64,000 nucleotides of DNA from Pseudomonadota bacterium (lineage in GTDB: Bacteria > Pseudomonadota > Gammaproteobacteria > Burkholderiales > Methylophilaceae): assembly GCA_029781535.1 (NCBI GenBank), contig JAKOWL010000250.1:34711-98710 (forward strand), given 5' to 3'. The notes below the pieces were generated by a model. The model did no database searches, was not told the DNA's origin, and was given only the letters and a program-made list of their open reading frames with translations. Below are positions 19,820-30,778 of this stretch, piece after piece (the first letter of the stretch is position 1; each line of letters begins with the position of its first letter). The translations under genes were made by a program, and so were the position numbers.

Positions 19820-20948
19820 GGTTTAGTTTTTTCTGCGCAAGCTCAATCAGGATGTTCGCCTCTGCGCTACCATCATTCTCCTGCATCAGCTGGCGGGCAA
19901 GCCGCAAGCCGTTGGCAGACCATTCATGTTTCTTCGGCGAATAGCGCATCTCCAGAAACTGGCGGTTGAATATCAACTGGTCGAAAGGCATGGCGCTGAC
20001 GATGCCTGCATCGGCCTCCTCCACGTAATGCGCGTAGCCGCAGCTAGCCGTCACTAGCATAGGTGCGCCGCAAGCCATGCCTTCCAGAATCACCAAGCCC
20101 GTGTTCTCGCGTCGCGCGGGGTGGATGCAGACATCTGCGCCCTGCATCAGCTGCGGGGTGTCCGGACGGCCTTTGGAAATGACCACATGCGCCGATAAAC
20201 CGAGCTTTTTCACCAGCTTCTCGAAATCGCTTGGGTTATCCTGCCCCACGGCCACCAGGCGCGTATTAGCCAGTTCCTCCTTGGGCAGATCGGCCAGCGC
20301 CAGAATGGCGCGGTCCAGGCCTTTCATATGGAAGCCTGAGCCGGTGAGCAGATAGACGAAATCCTCCGTGCCAAAATTGAACGCCTTGCGCAGATAAGCG
20401 CGCATCTCGGCCTTATCCTGCAGTTGAAAGCGCTCTGCAGACAGGAACGGTGGAATATAGTGGAAGCGCGCATCCTGAGTGCCGTACCAATGCTGGAAAT
20501 GCGGCTTTTCGGTCAGCGAGACAGCCAGGATCTCGGTTTTGGAATCGCGCGAGAAAATGGCTTTCTCACAGGCGGCAAACCACTTGAAGCGCGGCAGCAG
20601 ACGATACCAGGTGCTGCGCTGCTGTTGGACACGCTCGACAAAGCATGGGTCAGCGGCAAAATGTGCGTCCAGACCCGCCATACGGTTGTAGCCAAAGATA
20701 TAGTCGAAATGGTTCTGCCTGATAACGGCGAACGACAAATCGATGAATTTCTGGTAGCGCTGATAATTGAACAGGCCGGGCTGCGGCAAGACATGGACTT
20801 TAATACCCTGCGGCTGCTCGCCCTGCCAGATCATGGTGAATACCTCCACCTGATGGCCGCGTTTTGTCAGCTCCAGCGCGGTGCGCAGCATGTCGCGCTG
20901 CATGCCGCCGAAGGGAAAGTATTTAAATATAAGAAACGCAAATTTCAT
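19812..20948 (-). CDS. waaG: LPS core glucosyltransferase WaaG/RfaG-like (GT4)
   Basis: MKFAFLIFKYFPFGGMQRDMLRTALELTKRGHQVEVFTM; start moved inward from ORF start 21233. Confidence 0.88.
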   Translation of the reverse strand: MKFAFLIFKYFPFGGMQRDMLRTALELTKRGHQVEVFTMIWQGEQPQGIKVHVLPQPGLFNYQRYQKFIDLSFAVIRQNHFDYIFGYNRMAGLDAHFAADPCFVERVQQQRSTWYRLLPRFKWFAACEKAIFSRDSKTEILAVSLTEKPHFQHWYGTQDARFHYIPPFLSAERFQLQDKAEMRAYLRKAFNFGTEDFVYLLTGSGFHMKGLDRAILALADLPKEELANTRLVAVGQDNPSDFEKLVKKLGLSAHVVISKGRPDTPQLMQGADVCIHPARRENTGLVILEGMACGAPMLVTASCGYAHYVEEADAGIVSAMPFDQLIFNRQFLEMRYSPKKHEWSANGLRLARQLMQENDGSAEANILIELAQKKLNHG

Positions 20949-20976
20949 TGGCTGCATTGTATGCGAAAATAGCGCC

Positions 20977-21972
20977 GTGAAAAGAATTCTGTTAGTTAAA
21001 ACTTCTTCGATGGGCGATGTCATCCACAACCTGCCGGTAGTGAACGACATTCTGCAGCACATCCCTGACGCGCAGATCGACTGGGTGGTAGAAGAGTCAT
21101 TTGCGGATATTCCCAAGCTGCACCCGGCCGTGCATCGTGTGATTCCTGTCGCCATGCGGCGCTGGCGCAAACAACTGTTCAGCAAAACCACGTGGCAGGA
21201 AATCCGCGCCGTGAAAGAGACCCTTGCCAACACCAGCTACGATGCGGTGATTGACACCCAAGGCCTGCTCAAGAGCGCCTGGCTGGCGCATTATGCCAAT
21301 GGCCCATTGTTAGGTTACGACAGGCATTCCATCCGCGAGCCGCTCGCCAGCTTGTTCTATAACCAGCGCTTCACCATCTCGTACCAACAGCATGCGGTGA
21401 CACGCAACCGTACACTGGCCGCAATGAGTCTGGATTACTCTGTTCCCAATGATGCGCCAGACTATGGCATCGCCAAAAATGATGCCGCTGGAGACCGCAT
21501 GGACATTGGCTTCCAAAGCAACAATATTGGGAATAAGTACATTATCGGCCTGCACGGCACCAGCCGCGATAGCAAGCTGTGGCCGGTGGACCAATGGGTG
21601 GCGCTTGGGCAAGCGCTCAATGCACAAGGCTTGGTGCTGGCACTGCCCTGGGCCAGCCCGGCAGAATTGGAGCGCGCGACAGAGGTTTCCGGCCAGGTAG
21701 AGAACTGTACCGTATTGCCAAAACTCAGCATCGGTGCGGTTGCAGGCGTGATTGCAAGTGCTACAGGCGCCGTGGGTGTGGATACGGGTCTTTCGCATCT
21801 GGCGGTCGCACTGAACATCCCCACGATTGCCATCTACACTGATACAAATCCTGTATTAACCGGCGTGATGGCTGGCAGATTCGCACCAGCCATCAACTTG
21901 GGCGGTATCGGTCAGCCACCCTCTGCAGACGAAGTGTTACAAAATCTAAAAAAAATCATTAAAAACGCTTGA
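20977..21972 (+). CDS. waaC: LPS heptosyltransferase I
   Basis: GTG start [56 protein letters not shown]. Confidence 0.9.
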   Translation: MKRILLVKTSSMGDVIHNLPVVNDILQHIPDAQIDWVVEESFADIPKLHPAVHRVIPVAMRRWRKQLFSKTTWQEIRAVKETLANTSYDAVIDTQGLLKSAWLAHYANGPLLGYDRHSIREPLASLFYNQRFTISYQQHAVTRNRTLAAMSLDYSVPNDAPDYGIAKNDAAGDRMDIGFQSNNIGNKYIIGLHGTSRDSKLWPVDQWVALGQALNAQGLVLALPWASPAELERATEVSGQVENCTVLPKLSIGAVAGVIASATGAVGVDTGLSHLAVALNIPTIAIYTDTNPVLTGVMAGRFAPAINLGGIGQPPSADEVLQNLKKIIKNA

Positions 21973-21995
21973 ATTCAGATTTTCTATCCCCATGT
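21968..21995 (+). promoter_or_regulatory. Sigma32-like heat-shock promoter of grpE
   Basis: CTTGAAT-N13-CCCCATGT, near-consensus to CTTGAAA-N11-15-CCCCATNT; overlaps waaC stop. Confidence 0.75.
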
Positions 21996-22030
21996 TGTTT
22001 AAATGGATATTCAGTAATGACGAGGAAAGC

Positions 22031-22540
22031 ATGCAAGAAAACGAAAACAATCAGGAACAGTCCGTAACAGGATCTACAGAAAACGCCTCACCTGAAGCGC
22101 AAATCACTGAGCTGGAGGCCGCGCTGGAAGAAGCCAAAGCCGCAGTACTCTATACTCGCGCCGAAGCTGAAAATGTCCGCCGCCGCTCCCTGGAGGATAT
22201 CGACAAAGCCCGTAAGTTCGCCTTGGAAAAGTTTTCCGGCGAATTGCTGGCAGTCAAAGACAGTCTGGACGCTGCGCTAGCCGTGGACAATGCCACTCTG
22301 GAAAGCTTCAAGAATGGCGTGGAACTTACCGCCAAGCAACTATTGAACGTATTCGAGAAATTCAATATCTCCGAGATCAACCCAGCCGGTGAGAAGTTCG
22401 ACCCGAACAAACATCAGGCCATCAGCGCAGTAGATTCTGACCAGGAGCCAAACACCGTGGTGAACGTATTGCAAAAAGGCTACACCTTGAACGAACGTGT
22501 GTTACGCCCTGCATTGGTGATGGTGGCGAAAGCAAAATAG
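22031..22540 (+). CDS. grpE: Nucleotide exchange factor GrpE
   Basis: [40 protein letters not shown]; start at MQENENNQ preceded by GAGGAAAG. Confidence 0.93.
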   Translation: MQENENNQEQSVTGSTENASPEAQITELEAALEEAKAAVLYTRAEAENVRRRSLEDIDKARKFALEKFSGELLAVKDSLDAALAVDNATLESFKNGVELTAKQLLNVFEKFNISEINPAGEKFDPNKHQAISAVDSDQEPNTVVNVLQKGYTLNERVLRPALVMVAKAK

Positions 22541-22552
22541 ATACAGACTGGG

Positions 22553-22580
22553 CTTGAAATCTGCCAAGCCATCCCAATTT
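22553..22580 (+). promoter_or_regulatory. Sigma32-like promoter of dnaK
   Basis: CTTGAAA-N13-CCCAATTT in the grpE-dnaK gap. Confidence 0.6.
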
Positions 22581-22632
22581 TTAAACTATCAGATTTGAAA
22601 TTAGTGAACTCAAACTAAAAGGATTATTAAAC

Positions 22633-24555
22633 ATGGCAAAAATTATCGGTATTGACTTAGGTACGACTAACTCCTGCGTAGCCGTGATGGAAGGCGGTAA
22701 ATCTCGCGTGATCGAAAACGCCGAGGGTACACGCACGACTCCATCCATCATCGCTTATCAGGAAGATGGCGAGATTCTGGCTGGAGCCCCTGCCAAACGT
22801 CAGGCTGTGACCAACCCAAAGAACACGCTATACGCGGTAAAACGCCTGATTGGCCGTAAGTTCTCCGAAAAAGAAGTACAGAAAGACATCGACCTGATGC
22901 CTTACACCATCGCCAAAGCCGACAACGGCGACGCATGGGTGGAAGTACGCGGCAAGAAAATGGCGCCTCCGCAAATCTCCGCAGAAGTACTGCGCAAGAT
23001 GAAGAAAACTGCTGAGGACTACTTGGGCGAAGAAGTGACCGAAGCCGTCATCACGGTACCAGCCTACTTTAACGATAGTCAACGTCAAGCCACTAAAGAC
23101 GCTGGCCGTATCGCTGGCTTGGAAGTAAAACGTATCATCAACGAGCCAACTGCTGCTGCACTGGCTTTTGGTCTGGACAAACAGGAAGGCGACCGCAAGA
23201 TTGCCGTATATGACCTAGGGGGCGGTACCTTTGATATTTCGATCATCGAAATCAATGAAATCGACGGCGAACACCAGTTCGAAGTGTTGTCCACCAACGG
23301 CGACACCTTCCTGGGTGGCGAAGACTTCGACAATCGCTTAATCGACTACTTGGCCGACGAGTTCAAAAAAGAGAATGGTCTGGACTTGCGCAATGACTTG
23401 CTGGCTAAACAACGCCTGAAAGAGGCTGCCGAGAAAGCAAAAATCGAGCTGTCTTCCAGCGCACAGACTGAAGTGAACCTGCCTTACATCACGGCAGACG
23501 CGACTGGCCCGAAACACTTGGTGGTGAAAATCACCCGTGCGAAATTTGAATCTTTGGTAGAAGACCTGATCGAGCGCACCGCCGAACCATGCCGTACCGC
23601 ACTGAAAGATGCCGGCGTGAAACCGTCAGACATCTCTGACGTGATTCTGGTAGGCGGTCAAACCCGTATGCCAAAAGTGCAGGACAAAGTGAAGGAAATC
23701 TTCGGCAAAGAGCCACGTAAAGACGTGAACCCGGATGAGGCTGTGGCCGTAGGTGCTGCAATCCAGGGCGGCGTGCTGCAAGGCGACGTGAAAGACGTGC
23801 TGTTACTGGACGTGACACCATTGTCTCTGGGTATCGAGACATTGGGCGGCGTGATGACCAAGCTCATCAAGAAAAATACCACGATCCCTACCAAAGCATC
23901 GCAAGTGTTCTCTACCGCTGAAGATAACCAGAATGCCGTGACGATTCACGTGCTGCAAGGTGAGCGCGAAATGTCCAGCGGCAACAAATCACTGGGTCAG
24001 TTCAACCTGAGCGACATTCCGCCAGCTCCGCGCGGCATGCCACAGATTGAGGTGACTTTTGACATCGATGCGAACGGTATCTTGCACGTGTCTGCCAAAG
24101 ACAAAGCAACCGGCAAAGAGAACAAGATCACCATCAAGGCGAACTCTGGCTTGAGCGAAGAAGAGATCAAACGCATGGAAGAAGATGCAGCAGCCCATGC
24201 AGATGAAGACAAGAAACTGCGTGAGACAGTGGATGCACGCAATCAGGCGGATGGCTTGGTACACAGCGTGAAGAAATCGCTCTCCGAGCATGGTGACAAA
24301 CTGGATGCGGATGAAAAAGCCAAGATTGAGGCGGCAATCAAAGACGTAGAAGATGTACTGAAAGATGGTGACAAAGACACCATCGAAGCCAAGACCAACG
24401 CGTTGATGGAAGCCTCGCAAAAACTGGGCGAGAAAGTCTATGCTGAGCAACAGGCCCAGCAAGGCGGCGCACAAGCCGACGCCGAGCCGCAAGGCGAGAA
24501 ACCGGTAGAAGGCGAAGTGGTAGATGCCGAGTTTGAGGAAGTGAAAAAAGACTAA
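22633..24555 (+). CDS. dnaK: Molecular chaperone DnaK (Hsp70)
   Basis: [40 protein letters not shown]; full length. Confidence 0.98.
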   Translation: MAKIIGIDLGTTNSCVAVMEGGKSRVIENAEGTRTTPSIIAYQEDGEILAGAPAKRQAVTNPKNTLYAVKRLIGRKFSEKEVQKDIDLMPYTIAKADNGDAWVEVRGKKMAPPQISAEVLRKMKKTAEDYLGEEVTEAVITVPAYFNDSQRQATKDAGRIAGLEVKRIINEPTAAALAFGLDKQEGDRKIAVYDLGGGTFDISIIEINEIDGEHQFEVLSTNGDTFLGGEDFDNRLIDYLADEFKKENGLDLRNDLLAKQRLKEAAEKAKIELSSSAQTEVNLPYITADATGPKHLVVKITRAKFESLVEDLIERTAEPCRTALKDAGVKPSDISDVILVGGQTRMPKVQDKVKEIFGKEPRKDVNPDEAVAVGAAIQGGVLQGDVKDVLLLDVTPLSLGIETLGGVMTKLIKKNTTIPTKASQVFSTAEDNQNAVTIHVLQGEREMSSGNKSLGQFNLSDIPPAPRGMPQIEVTFDIDANGILHVSAKDKATGKENKITIKANSGLSEEEIKRMEEDAAAHADEDKKLRETVDARNQADGLVHSVKKSLSEHGDKLDADEKAKIEAAIKDVEDVLKDGDKDTIEAKTNALMEASQKLGEKVYAEQQAQQGGAQADAEPQGEKPVEGEVVDAEFEEVKKD

Positions 24556-24571
24556 AACGTCGATGTAGTAA

Positions 24572-24604
24572 CAGAAAGCCCATTGTGATGGGCTTTCTGC
24601 TTTT
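24572..24604 (+). terminator. Intrinsic terminator-like hairpin between dnaK and dnaJ
   Basis: CAGAAAGCCCAT-TGTG-ATGGGCTTTCTG followed by CTTTT. Confidence 0.75.
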
Positions 24605-24618
24605 GCGTGAGAAAACGA

Positions 24619-25761
24619 ATGGCTGCTAAAAAAGATTATTACGAAGTATTAGGTGTCAATCGCGACGCTTCTGAAGAAGAGATCAAGAAAGCCTTCAAGA
24701 AGCTGGCGATGAAATACCATCCGGATCGCAACCCGGATAACCCGAAAGCGGAAGAACATTTCAAGGAAGCCAAAGAGGCCTACGAAATCCTGTCTGACTC
24801 ACAGAAACGCGCGGCGTATGACCAATATGGCCATGCCGGTGTAGACCCAAGCATGGGCGGAGCCGGCTTTGGCGGTGCAGGCGCGGGCGGTTTCGGTAAT
24901 TTCAGCGATGCATTCGGCGACATCTTCGGCGACATCTTCGGCGGCGGCCGTAGCGGCCAACGCTCCAATGTGTACCGTGGTGCTGACTTGCGCTACAACA
25001 TGGAAATCACCCTGGAAGATGCTGCCAAAGGATCCGAGACAAAAATCCGTATCCCCACGATGGCAGAATGTGACAGCTGTCATGGCTCAGGCGCCAAATC
25101 GGGTAAATCTGCCTCCACATGCTCGACTTGTGGCGGACATGGCCAGGTGCGCATGCAGCAAGGTTTCTTCTCTGTCCAACAGACCTGTCCCAAGTGTCAT
25201 GGTGCAGGCAAGACGATCAAACACGAAGACCAATGCCCTAGCTGCCACGGCGCAGGCCGCGTCAAACAGCAGAAAACCTTATCAGTCAAAATCCCGGCTG
25301 GCGTGGATGAAGGTGACAGGATCCGCCTGACCGGCGAAGGCGAGGCTGGTATCAACGGCGGTCCAACCGGTGACTTATATGTAGTCATTCACCTGAAACC
25401 GCATGGGATATTCCAGCGCGAAGGTGGTAACCTGCATTGCGAGATGCCTATCAGCTTCACCACCGCAGCATTGGGTGGCGAGATTGAAGTACCTACGCTG
25501 GATGGCGCAGCCAAAATGAAGATTCCGGCTGAAACCCAGACTGGCGCAGTGTTCAGGCTACGCGGCAAAGGCGTCAAACCTTTGCGTTCATCTGAACATG
25601 GTGACTTGATGGTGCATGTCACAGTGGAAACACCGGTCAAATTGACCGAGCATCAAAAGAAACTGCTGCGCGAATTTGAAGACAGCACACAGAAAGATGC
25701 CGGAAAACATAGTCCGCGTAATAAAAGCTGGGTAGACCGAGCAAAGGACTTTTTCGGGTAG
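24619..25761 (+). CDS. dnaJ: Molecular chaperone DnaJ (Hsp40)
   Basis: [39 protein letters not shown]; four CxxCxGxG-type zinc motifs. Confidence 0.97.
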   Translation: MAAKKDYYEVLGVNRDASEEEIKKAFKKLAMKYHPDRNPDNPKAEEHFKEAKEAYEILSDSQKRAAYDQYGHAGVDPSMGGAGFGGAGAGGFGNFSDAFGDIFGDIFGGGRSGQRSNVYRGADLRYNMEITLEDAAKGSETKIRIPTMAECDSCHGSGAKSGKSASTCSTCGGHGQVRMQQGFFSVQQTCPKCHGAGKTIKHEDQCPSCHGAGRVKQQKTLSVKIPAGVDEGDRIRLTGEGEAGINGGPTGDLYVVIHLKPHGIFQREGGNLHCEMPISFTTAALGGEIEVPTLDGAAKMKIPAETQTGAVFRLRGKGVKPLRSSEHGDLMVHVTVETPVKLTEHQKKLLREFEDSTQKDAGKHSPRNKSWVDRAKDFFG

Positions 25762-25768
25762 CCGCTGG

Positions 25769-26767
25769 ATGCCTTGGCTCCAACTACTATTCTGCCTTAC
25801 TGTGATTACCTACGCGGGATATTATCTCTCGCGTTACGGCGACATCCTTGCCGAGAAAACCGGCATGTCAGCTTCTTGGGTTGGCCTGGTTCTGCTTGCC
25901 ACAGCCACTTCCTTACCTGAGTTGGTGACAGGTATCTCAGCCATCACAATTGCAGAAGTTCCAAATATCGCCGTTGGTGATGTGCTGGGCAGCACTGTGT
26001 TCAATCTTGCCATTCTGGTAATGGTGGATGCACTATATCAAAGAGAGACCTTATATAGCCGTGCTGCCCAAGGGCAAATCTTGTCCGCTGCGCTAGGTAC
26101 TTTATTGATCGCTTTTGCCGGATTCAGCCTGCTGCTCGATCATACCGAGATGAAGTTGACATTGGGAAATGTTGGGCTGTACAGCCCTTTGATTGTGCTG
26201 GTTTACCTGGCTTCGATGCGGGCAGTGCACCGCTATGCAAAGCGTACGCTTGACGAATACACTGAAGCCTCTACTGAACGATACCCGGATGTTGCATTGC
26301 GCCAAGCAGTGGCTGGCTATTCGGTAGCAGCCATTGCGGTCATGGCTGCAGGCTCCTGGTTACCATTCGTAGCCGCTGACATCTCCAAACTAATGGGCTG
26401 GGAGCAAAGTTTCGTCGGCACATTATTGGTGGCAGCAGTCACTTCCGCTCCTGAAGTTGCAGTCACAGTTTCAGCGCTTCGCATTGGTGCGCTTGATATG
26501 GCGATTGCCAATTTGCTGGGAAGCAACCTGTTTGACATACTCATACTTGCTATCGATGATCTGTTCTATACCAAAGGCCCTTTGCTTGCCAACGTGAATA
26601 CCAGCCATGCCATCACAGCCTTGACTGCGGTAATGATGAGCTCTTTGGCAACAGTTGGCTTTATATTCCGTCCTCAGCGCCGCGCAGTATTAAAGCTTAC
26701 CTGGATAAGTCTGGGGTTGTTCCTGCTCTATATCCTGAACACATGGATCATCTTTGAACATGGATAA
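25769..26767 (+). CDS. Sodium/calcium (cation) antiporter family membrane protein
   Basis: LATATSLPELVTGISAI, VGDVLGSTVFNL, VTSAPEVAVTVSALRIGALDMAIANLLGSNLFDI (paired alpha-repeats). Confidence 0.88.
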   Translation: MPWLQLLFCLTVITYAGYYLSRYGDILAEKTGMSASWVGLVLLATATSLPELVTGISAITIAEVPNIAVGDVLGSTVFNLAILVMVDALYQRETLYSRAAQGQILSAALGTLLIAFAGFSLLLDHTEMKLTLGNVGLYSPLIVLVYLASMRAVHRYAKRTLDEYTEASTERYPDVALRQAVAGYSVAAIAVMAAGSWLPFVAADISKLMGWEQSFVGTLLVAAVTSAPEVAVTVSALRIGALDMAIANLLGSNLFDILILAIDDLFYTKGPLLANVNTSHAITALTAVMMSSLATVGFIFRPQRRAVLKLTWISLGLFLLYILNTWIIFEHG

Positions 26768-29435
26768 CCACCGGCAAGCTTGGCATACATTATCAACAGA
26801 AGATGTTGCCCATCTGCTGGAAACCAACCCTCAAACCGGATTAAGTAAAACACAAGTCACCGAACGCATTGCGCGTTATGGACCGAATACCTTGAATGAA
26901 AAACATGGGCGTTCCGCTTGGCACATACTATTCGACCAGCTTGCCAATTTCATGGTGATTGTGCTGATTGGTGCTGCAGTCATTTCCAGTATCGTTGGCG
27001 ATGTACAAGATACTATTGTCATCATAGTGATTGTGATACTGAATACAGTGATTGGCTTTATTCAGGAATATCGGGCGCAACGCGCGATGACGGCACTAAG
27101 GCAGATGGCAGAAGCCAAGGCGCGCGTGCTACGTGATAGCACAGTTCAAATCGTTAACGCTTCCGAGCTGGTTCCTGGTGATGTGGTATTGCTTGAAGCC
27201 GGCAATGTAGTGCCGGCTGATGTTAGACTCTCTGAAGCAGCGCAACTCAGGATTGATGAGTCAGCCCTGACAGGGGAATCCATCGCTGTCGAGAAACAAA
27301 TCCACCCGCTATCTGCAGCAGATGTGCCGTTAGGCGACAAAATCTGCCTGGCATACAAAGGTACGGTAGTCACTTATGGCCGCGGGCGTGGTCTGGTGAT
27401 TGCCACCGGGATGCAAAGCGAGCTGGGCAAGATCGCATCACTACTCAGCCAGGATAGTAAAAGTAAAACCCCATTACAAAAGCGCATGGTTAGCTTGGGC
27501 AGATGGCTGGCATTAGCTGCACTGGCGATTTGCTTACTGGTCTTTGTGATTGGCATTTTGCGCGGCGAGCCACTTTTACCCATGTTCATGACATCTATCA
27601 GCCTGGCAGTGGCGGCCATTCCAGAAGCATTGCCCGCTGTAGTGACCATCTCATTGGCCATAGGCGCACACAGAATGATCAAGCAGCACGCATTGATCCG
27701 CCAACTGCCTGCAGTAGAGACATTGGGCTCAGTGACTTATATCTGCTCTGATAAAACAGGCACATTGACGCAGAATAAAATGCATGTGACTACACTTTAT
27801 GCCGATGGCATCGTTGCCGATATTGAGCAATTCAAAGGACCTGAAAATACGAATGCATTCATTAAAAGTAAAAACGGTCCTTGGCCAATCTTATTTCAGG
27901 CGTTGGCATTGAACAACGACGCACATCAGGATAACCATGGCCGTGTACAGGGTGAACCCACCGAGGCAGCGTTGTTGCGTGCGGCACAAGAAGCTGGCTG
28001 GCTTAAGACAGAACTGGAAAAGCTGACCCCCAGGTTAAAAGAACTGGCTTTTGATTCCGAGCGTAAGCGTATGACGACGTTCCATCGTGCCGAGGATAGC
28101 GTGATTGCTTACACCAAAGGCTCCCCCGAAACGCTCCTAACCCAATGCACGCGCATACTCACTTCAAGCGGCGAAAACCCGATAGGACAAGCAGCATTAT
28201 TGCAGCAAGCGGAAGTGATGGCGGCAAATGGTTTGCGTGTATTGGCCATTGCTTATCGTCATTGGGACACCTTGCCGGTTGGCGAACAGCCTGACGAGCT
28301 GGAACACCAACTTGTTTTTCTTGGTTTTGCCGGGCTTATCGATCCGCCACGTAGCGAAGCAAAAGAAGCGGTTTCTTTATGCAAACTGGCAGGCATTACC
28401 CCCGTCATGATTACAGGCGATCACCCTGCCACTGCGCGCGCCATCGCCTACCAACTGGGCATATTGGCAGATAGCGATGGTAAGGTGATTACCGGTACCG
28501 ATCTGGCAAAGCTGAGCCAAGAAGCGCTTGAAACCGAAGTTGAGCATATACGGGTCTATGCCCGCGTTGATCCCGCTCAGAAAATCAAGATTGTCCGCGC
28601 ACTGCAGGAAAAAGGCGAAGTGGTGGCCATGACAGGTGACGGCGTTAACGACGCCCCCGCATTGAAAGCTGCAGACATTGGTATAGCCATGGGCAAAGGC
28701 GGTACGGACGTAGCCCGTGAAGCCGCGCATATGGTGTTACTGGATGACAACTTCGCTACTATCGTACATGCCGTTCGTTACGGCCGTCGCCTCTATGACA
28801 ATATCCGCAAATTTATCCGCTACGTAGTCACGACCAATTCGGCGGAAGTCATGACTATTTTTTTGGCACCTTTTCTAGGATTGCCAATACCATTGCTGCC
28901 TATCCATATACTATGGATCAACTTAGTCAGCGACGGGCTTCCAGCGTTGGCGCTTACCACCGAAGCGACAGAACGTGGGGTCATGCGCAGGCCGCCACGC
29001 CCGGCAAAGGAAAGTCTGTTTGCCAACGGCATGTGGCAACACATGATTTGGGTAGGGCTGCTGATGGCAGGCCTGTCCTTGTTTACCCAGGCATGGGCCT
29101 ATCATTCCGGATTAGCGCATTGGCAAACTATGGTTTTTACCGTGCTTACCATCAGCCAACTGGGACATGTCATGGCTATCCGCTCAGAGAAAGAATCTCT
29201 TTTCAGTATTGGCTTCTTCTCCAACACGCCAATGACTGCAGCAGTGATGATGACTTTCGTATTGCAAATGGCGCTTATTTACTTACCAGTATTTAACGAA
29301 ACCTTCAAAACCAACCCCCTTAGCATGGAAGAGCTTGTCTTTTGTCTGGCCATATCCAGCATAGTTTTCATCGCTGTAGAAATCGAGAAATGGTTAATAC
29401 GCCGTGGATGGCTATATCGTCTTCAAGCGAATTAA
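26760..29435 (+). CDS. Cation-transporting P-type ATPase (P2-type, Ca2+-ATPase-like)
   Basis: ICSDKTGTLTQNKMHVT, DESALTGESIAVEK, MTGDGVNDAPALKAADIGIAMG; ATG start overlaps antiporter stop. Confidence 0.93.
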   Translation: MDNHRQAWHTLSTEDVAHLLETNPQTGLSKTQVTERIARYGPNTLNEKHGRSAWHILFDQLANFMVIVLIGAAVISSIVGDVQDTIVIIVIVILNTVIGFIQEYRAQRAMTALRQMAEAKARVLRDSTVQIVNASELVPGDVVLLEAGNVVPADVRLSEAAQLRIDESALTGESIAVEKQIHPLSAADVPLGDKICLAYKGTVVTYGRGRGLVIATGMQSELGKIASLLSQDSKSKTPLQKRMVSLGRWLALAALAICLLVFVIGILRGEPLLPMFMTSISLAVAAIPEALPAVVTISLAIGAHRMIKQHALIRQLPAVETLGSVTYICSDKTGTLTQNKMHVTTLYADGIVADIEQFKGPENTNAFIKSKNGPWPILFQALALNNDAHQDNHGRVQGEPTEAALLRAAQEAGWLKTELEKLTPRLKELAFDSERKRMTTFHRAEDSVIAYTKGSPETLLTQCTRILTSSGENPIGQAALLQQAEVMAANGLRVLAIAYRHWDTLPVGEQPDELEHQLVFLGFAGLIDPPRSEAKEAVSLCKLAGITPVMITGDHPATARAIAYQLGILADSDGKVITGTDLAKLSQEALETEVEHIRVYARVDPAQKIKIVRALQEKGEVVAMTGDGVNDAPALKAADIGIAMGKGGTDVAREAAHMVLLDDNFATIVHAVRYGRRLYDNIRKFIRYVVTTNSAEVMTIFLAPFLGLPIPLLPIHILWINLVSDGLPALALTTEATERGVMRRPPRPAKESLFANGMWQHMIWVGLLMAGLSLFTQAWAYHSGLAHWQTMVFTVLTISQLGHVMAIRSEKESLFSIGFFSNTPMTAAVMMTFVLQMALIYLPVFNETFKTNPLSMEELVFCLAISSIVFIAVEIEKWLIRRGWLYRLQAN

Positions 29436-29605
29436 AAAAACATCTTCCAGCAGTAATCAGTGAGGCAACACGCCAGCACCTGATCTCGATTCGCGTTTAC
29501 ATGTATATACAAAACCTTACAATTGTTTACAAGCACGTCATTAAATTGCAATACCGGGTTGTTAAAGTGACTCAAACGTTAATTAATAGCGGAAAGGAGT
29601 AAATA

Positions 29606-29962
29606 ATGAACGCGTTAATTAAGAGCATTATTTTAGGCGGCTTGGTACTTACTGGTTTAGCGTTGGTTCCAATGCATGCCAATGCTACCGGGTTCCGTCA
29701 CGATACACTAGGCAATAATGGCAAAGTGCTTTCAAAAAGCAAGTTCTATGATGCCGTTGAAAATACAAAACCGGATCAAGTCGCTTTGGTCTTCGGTTTA
29801 CCTGACCAAATTCTGACCTTGAAAAAACCAAATGGCGAAACGCAAGGTGTAGTTTGGGTTTACCGTAACGCAGTCAAACAAGATAGCGACAAGTTATCAG
29901 ACGCACGTCTTGTATTGATTGATGGCAAATTAGAGTACGTCCCATTGTCTGACGTGATTTGA
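29606..29962 (+). CDS. Small exported hypothetical protein
   Basis: N-terminal signal peptide MNALIKSIILGGLVLTGLALVPMHANA; GGAAAGGAG ribosome site region. Confidence 0.65.
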   Translation: MNALIKSIILGGLVLTGLALVPMHANATGFRHDTLGNNGKVLSKSKFYDAVENTKPDQVALVFGLPDQILTLKKPNGETQGVVWVYRNAVKQDSDKLSDARLVLIDGKLEYVPLSDVI

Positions 29963-30046
29963 TTTGCCTTGTAATGATTGCTTAACGTGCAAATAAATGG
30001 CGTGGTCCCCCATCACGTCAGTATCTCCTAATCATTTGCACCCTCG

Positions 30047-30074
30047 CCCACCCCTCACCGGGTGGGTTTTTTTT
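30047..30074 (+). terminator. Intrinsic terminator
   Basis: CCCACCC-CTCACC-GGGTGGG followed by eight T. Confidence 0.85.
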
Positions 30075-30112
30075 ACATACTCAAGGCACGTAAACTCGTC
30101 TAAAATGCGTTC

Positions 30113-30778
30113 ATGCCGCACATTTTGATCGTAGAGGACGAGCCAGCTATTGCCGAAACGCTTGTATATGCCTGCCAAGAAGCAGGTCTGCAAACCACAC
30201 ACCATCAGCTAGGCAGCGATGCTATCTCGGCAATCGAAACCGGATTGTTTGACATGGTCATACTGGATGTTGGCTTGCCGGATATCACAGGATTCGATGT
30301 ATGCAAGCAGATCCGTATGTCTTCTGATATCCCGGTACTTTTCCTAACCGCACGCAGCCATGAGATAGACCGCATCGTCGGGCTTGAGATCGGAGCCGAT
30401 GATTACGTGACAAAGCCTTTTAGCCCTCGCGAGGTAGTGGCACGAATCAAAGCCATTTTGCGCAGAATGGAACCGTCTCATCCACAACCGCAGCTTACAT
30501 TCAAACTGGACGCAGATGGTACACGTATCCAGTATCGCGACAACTGGTTGCAGTTGACGCGCTATGAGTTTGGTCTGCTTAAAACGCTGATGCAGCATCC
30601 CACACGCATTTACAGCCGTGCGCAGCTGATGGACCTGGTATGGTCGGATGCAGAAGACACCCTGGAACGCACGGTGGATGCGCATATCAAGACATTGCGC
30701 GCAAAACTTAAAGCCATCGACATGAACTGCGAGGCTGTTGTGACACATCGCGGCATGGGCTATAGCCTGCTCAAATGA
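30113..30778 (+). CDS. creB: Response regulator CreB-like (OmpR family)
   Basis: HILIVEDEPAIAETLVYA, receiver plus winged helix; next to creC/creD. Confidence 0.88.
   Translation: MPHILIVEDEPAIAETLVYACQEAGLQTTHHQLGSDAISAIETGLFDMVILDVGLPDITGFDVCKQIRMSSDIPVLFLTARSHEIDRIVGLEIGADDYVTKPFSPREVVARIKAILRRMEPSHPQPQLTFKLDADGTRIQYRDNWLQLTRYEFGLLKTLMQHPTRIYSRAQLMDLVWSDAEDTLERTVDAHIKTLRAKLKAIDMNCEAVVTHRGMGYSLLK

Noticed and set aside
20949-21233. N-terminal extension of the waaG ORF
   Set aside because: Extension is antisense to waaC; WaaG-type proteins start at MKFAFLIFKYFPFGG.
25070-25270. Repeated CxxCxGxG-encoding segments
   Set aside because: These are the normal zinc-finger repeats of DnaJ, not a DNA repeat element.
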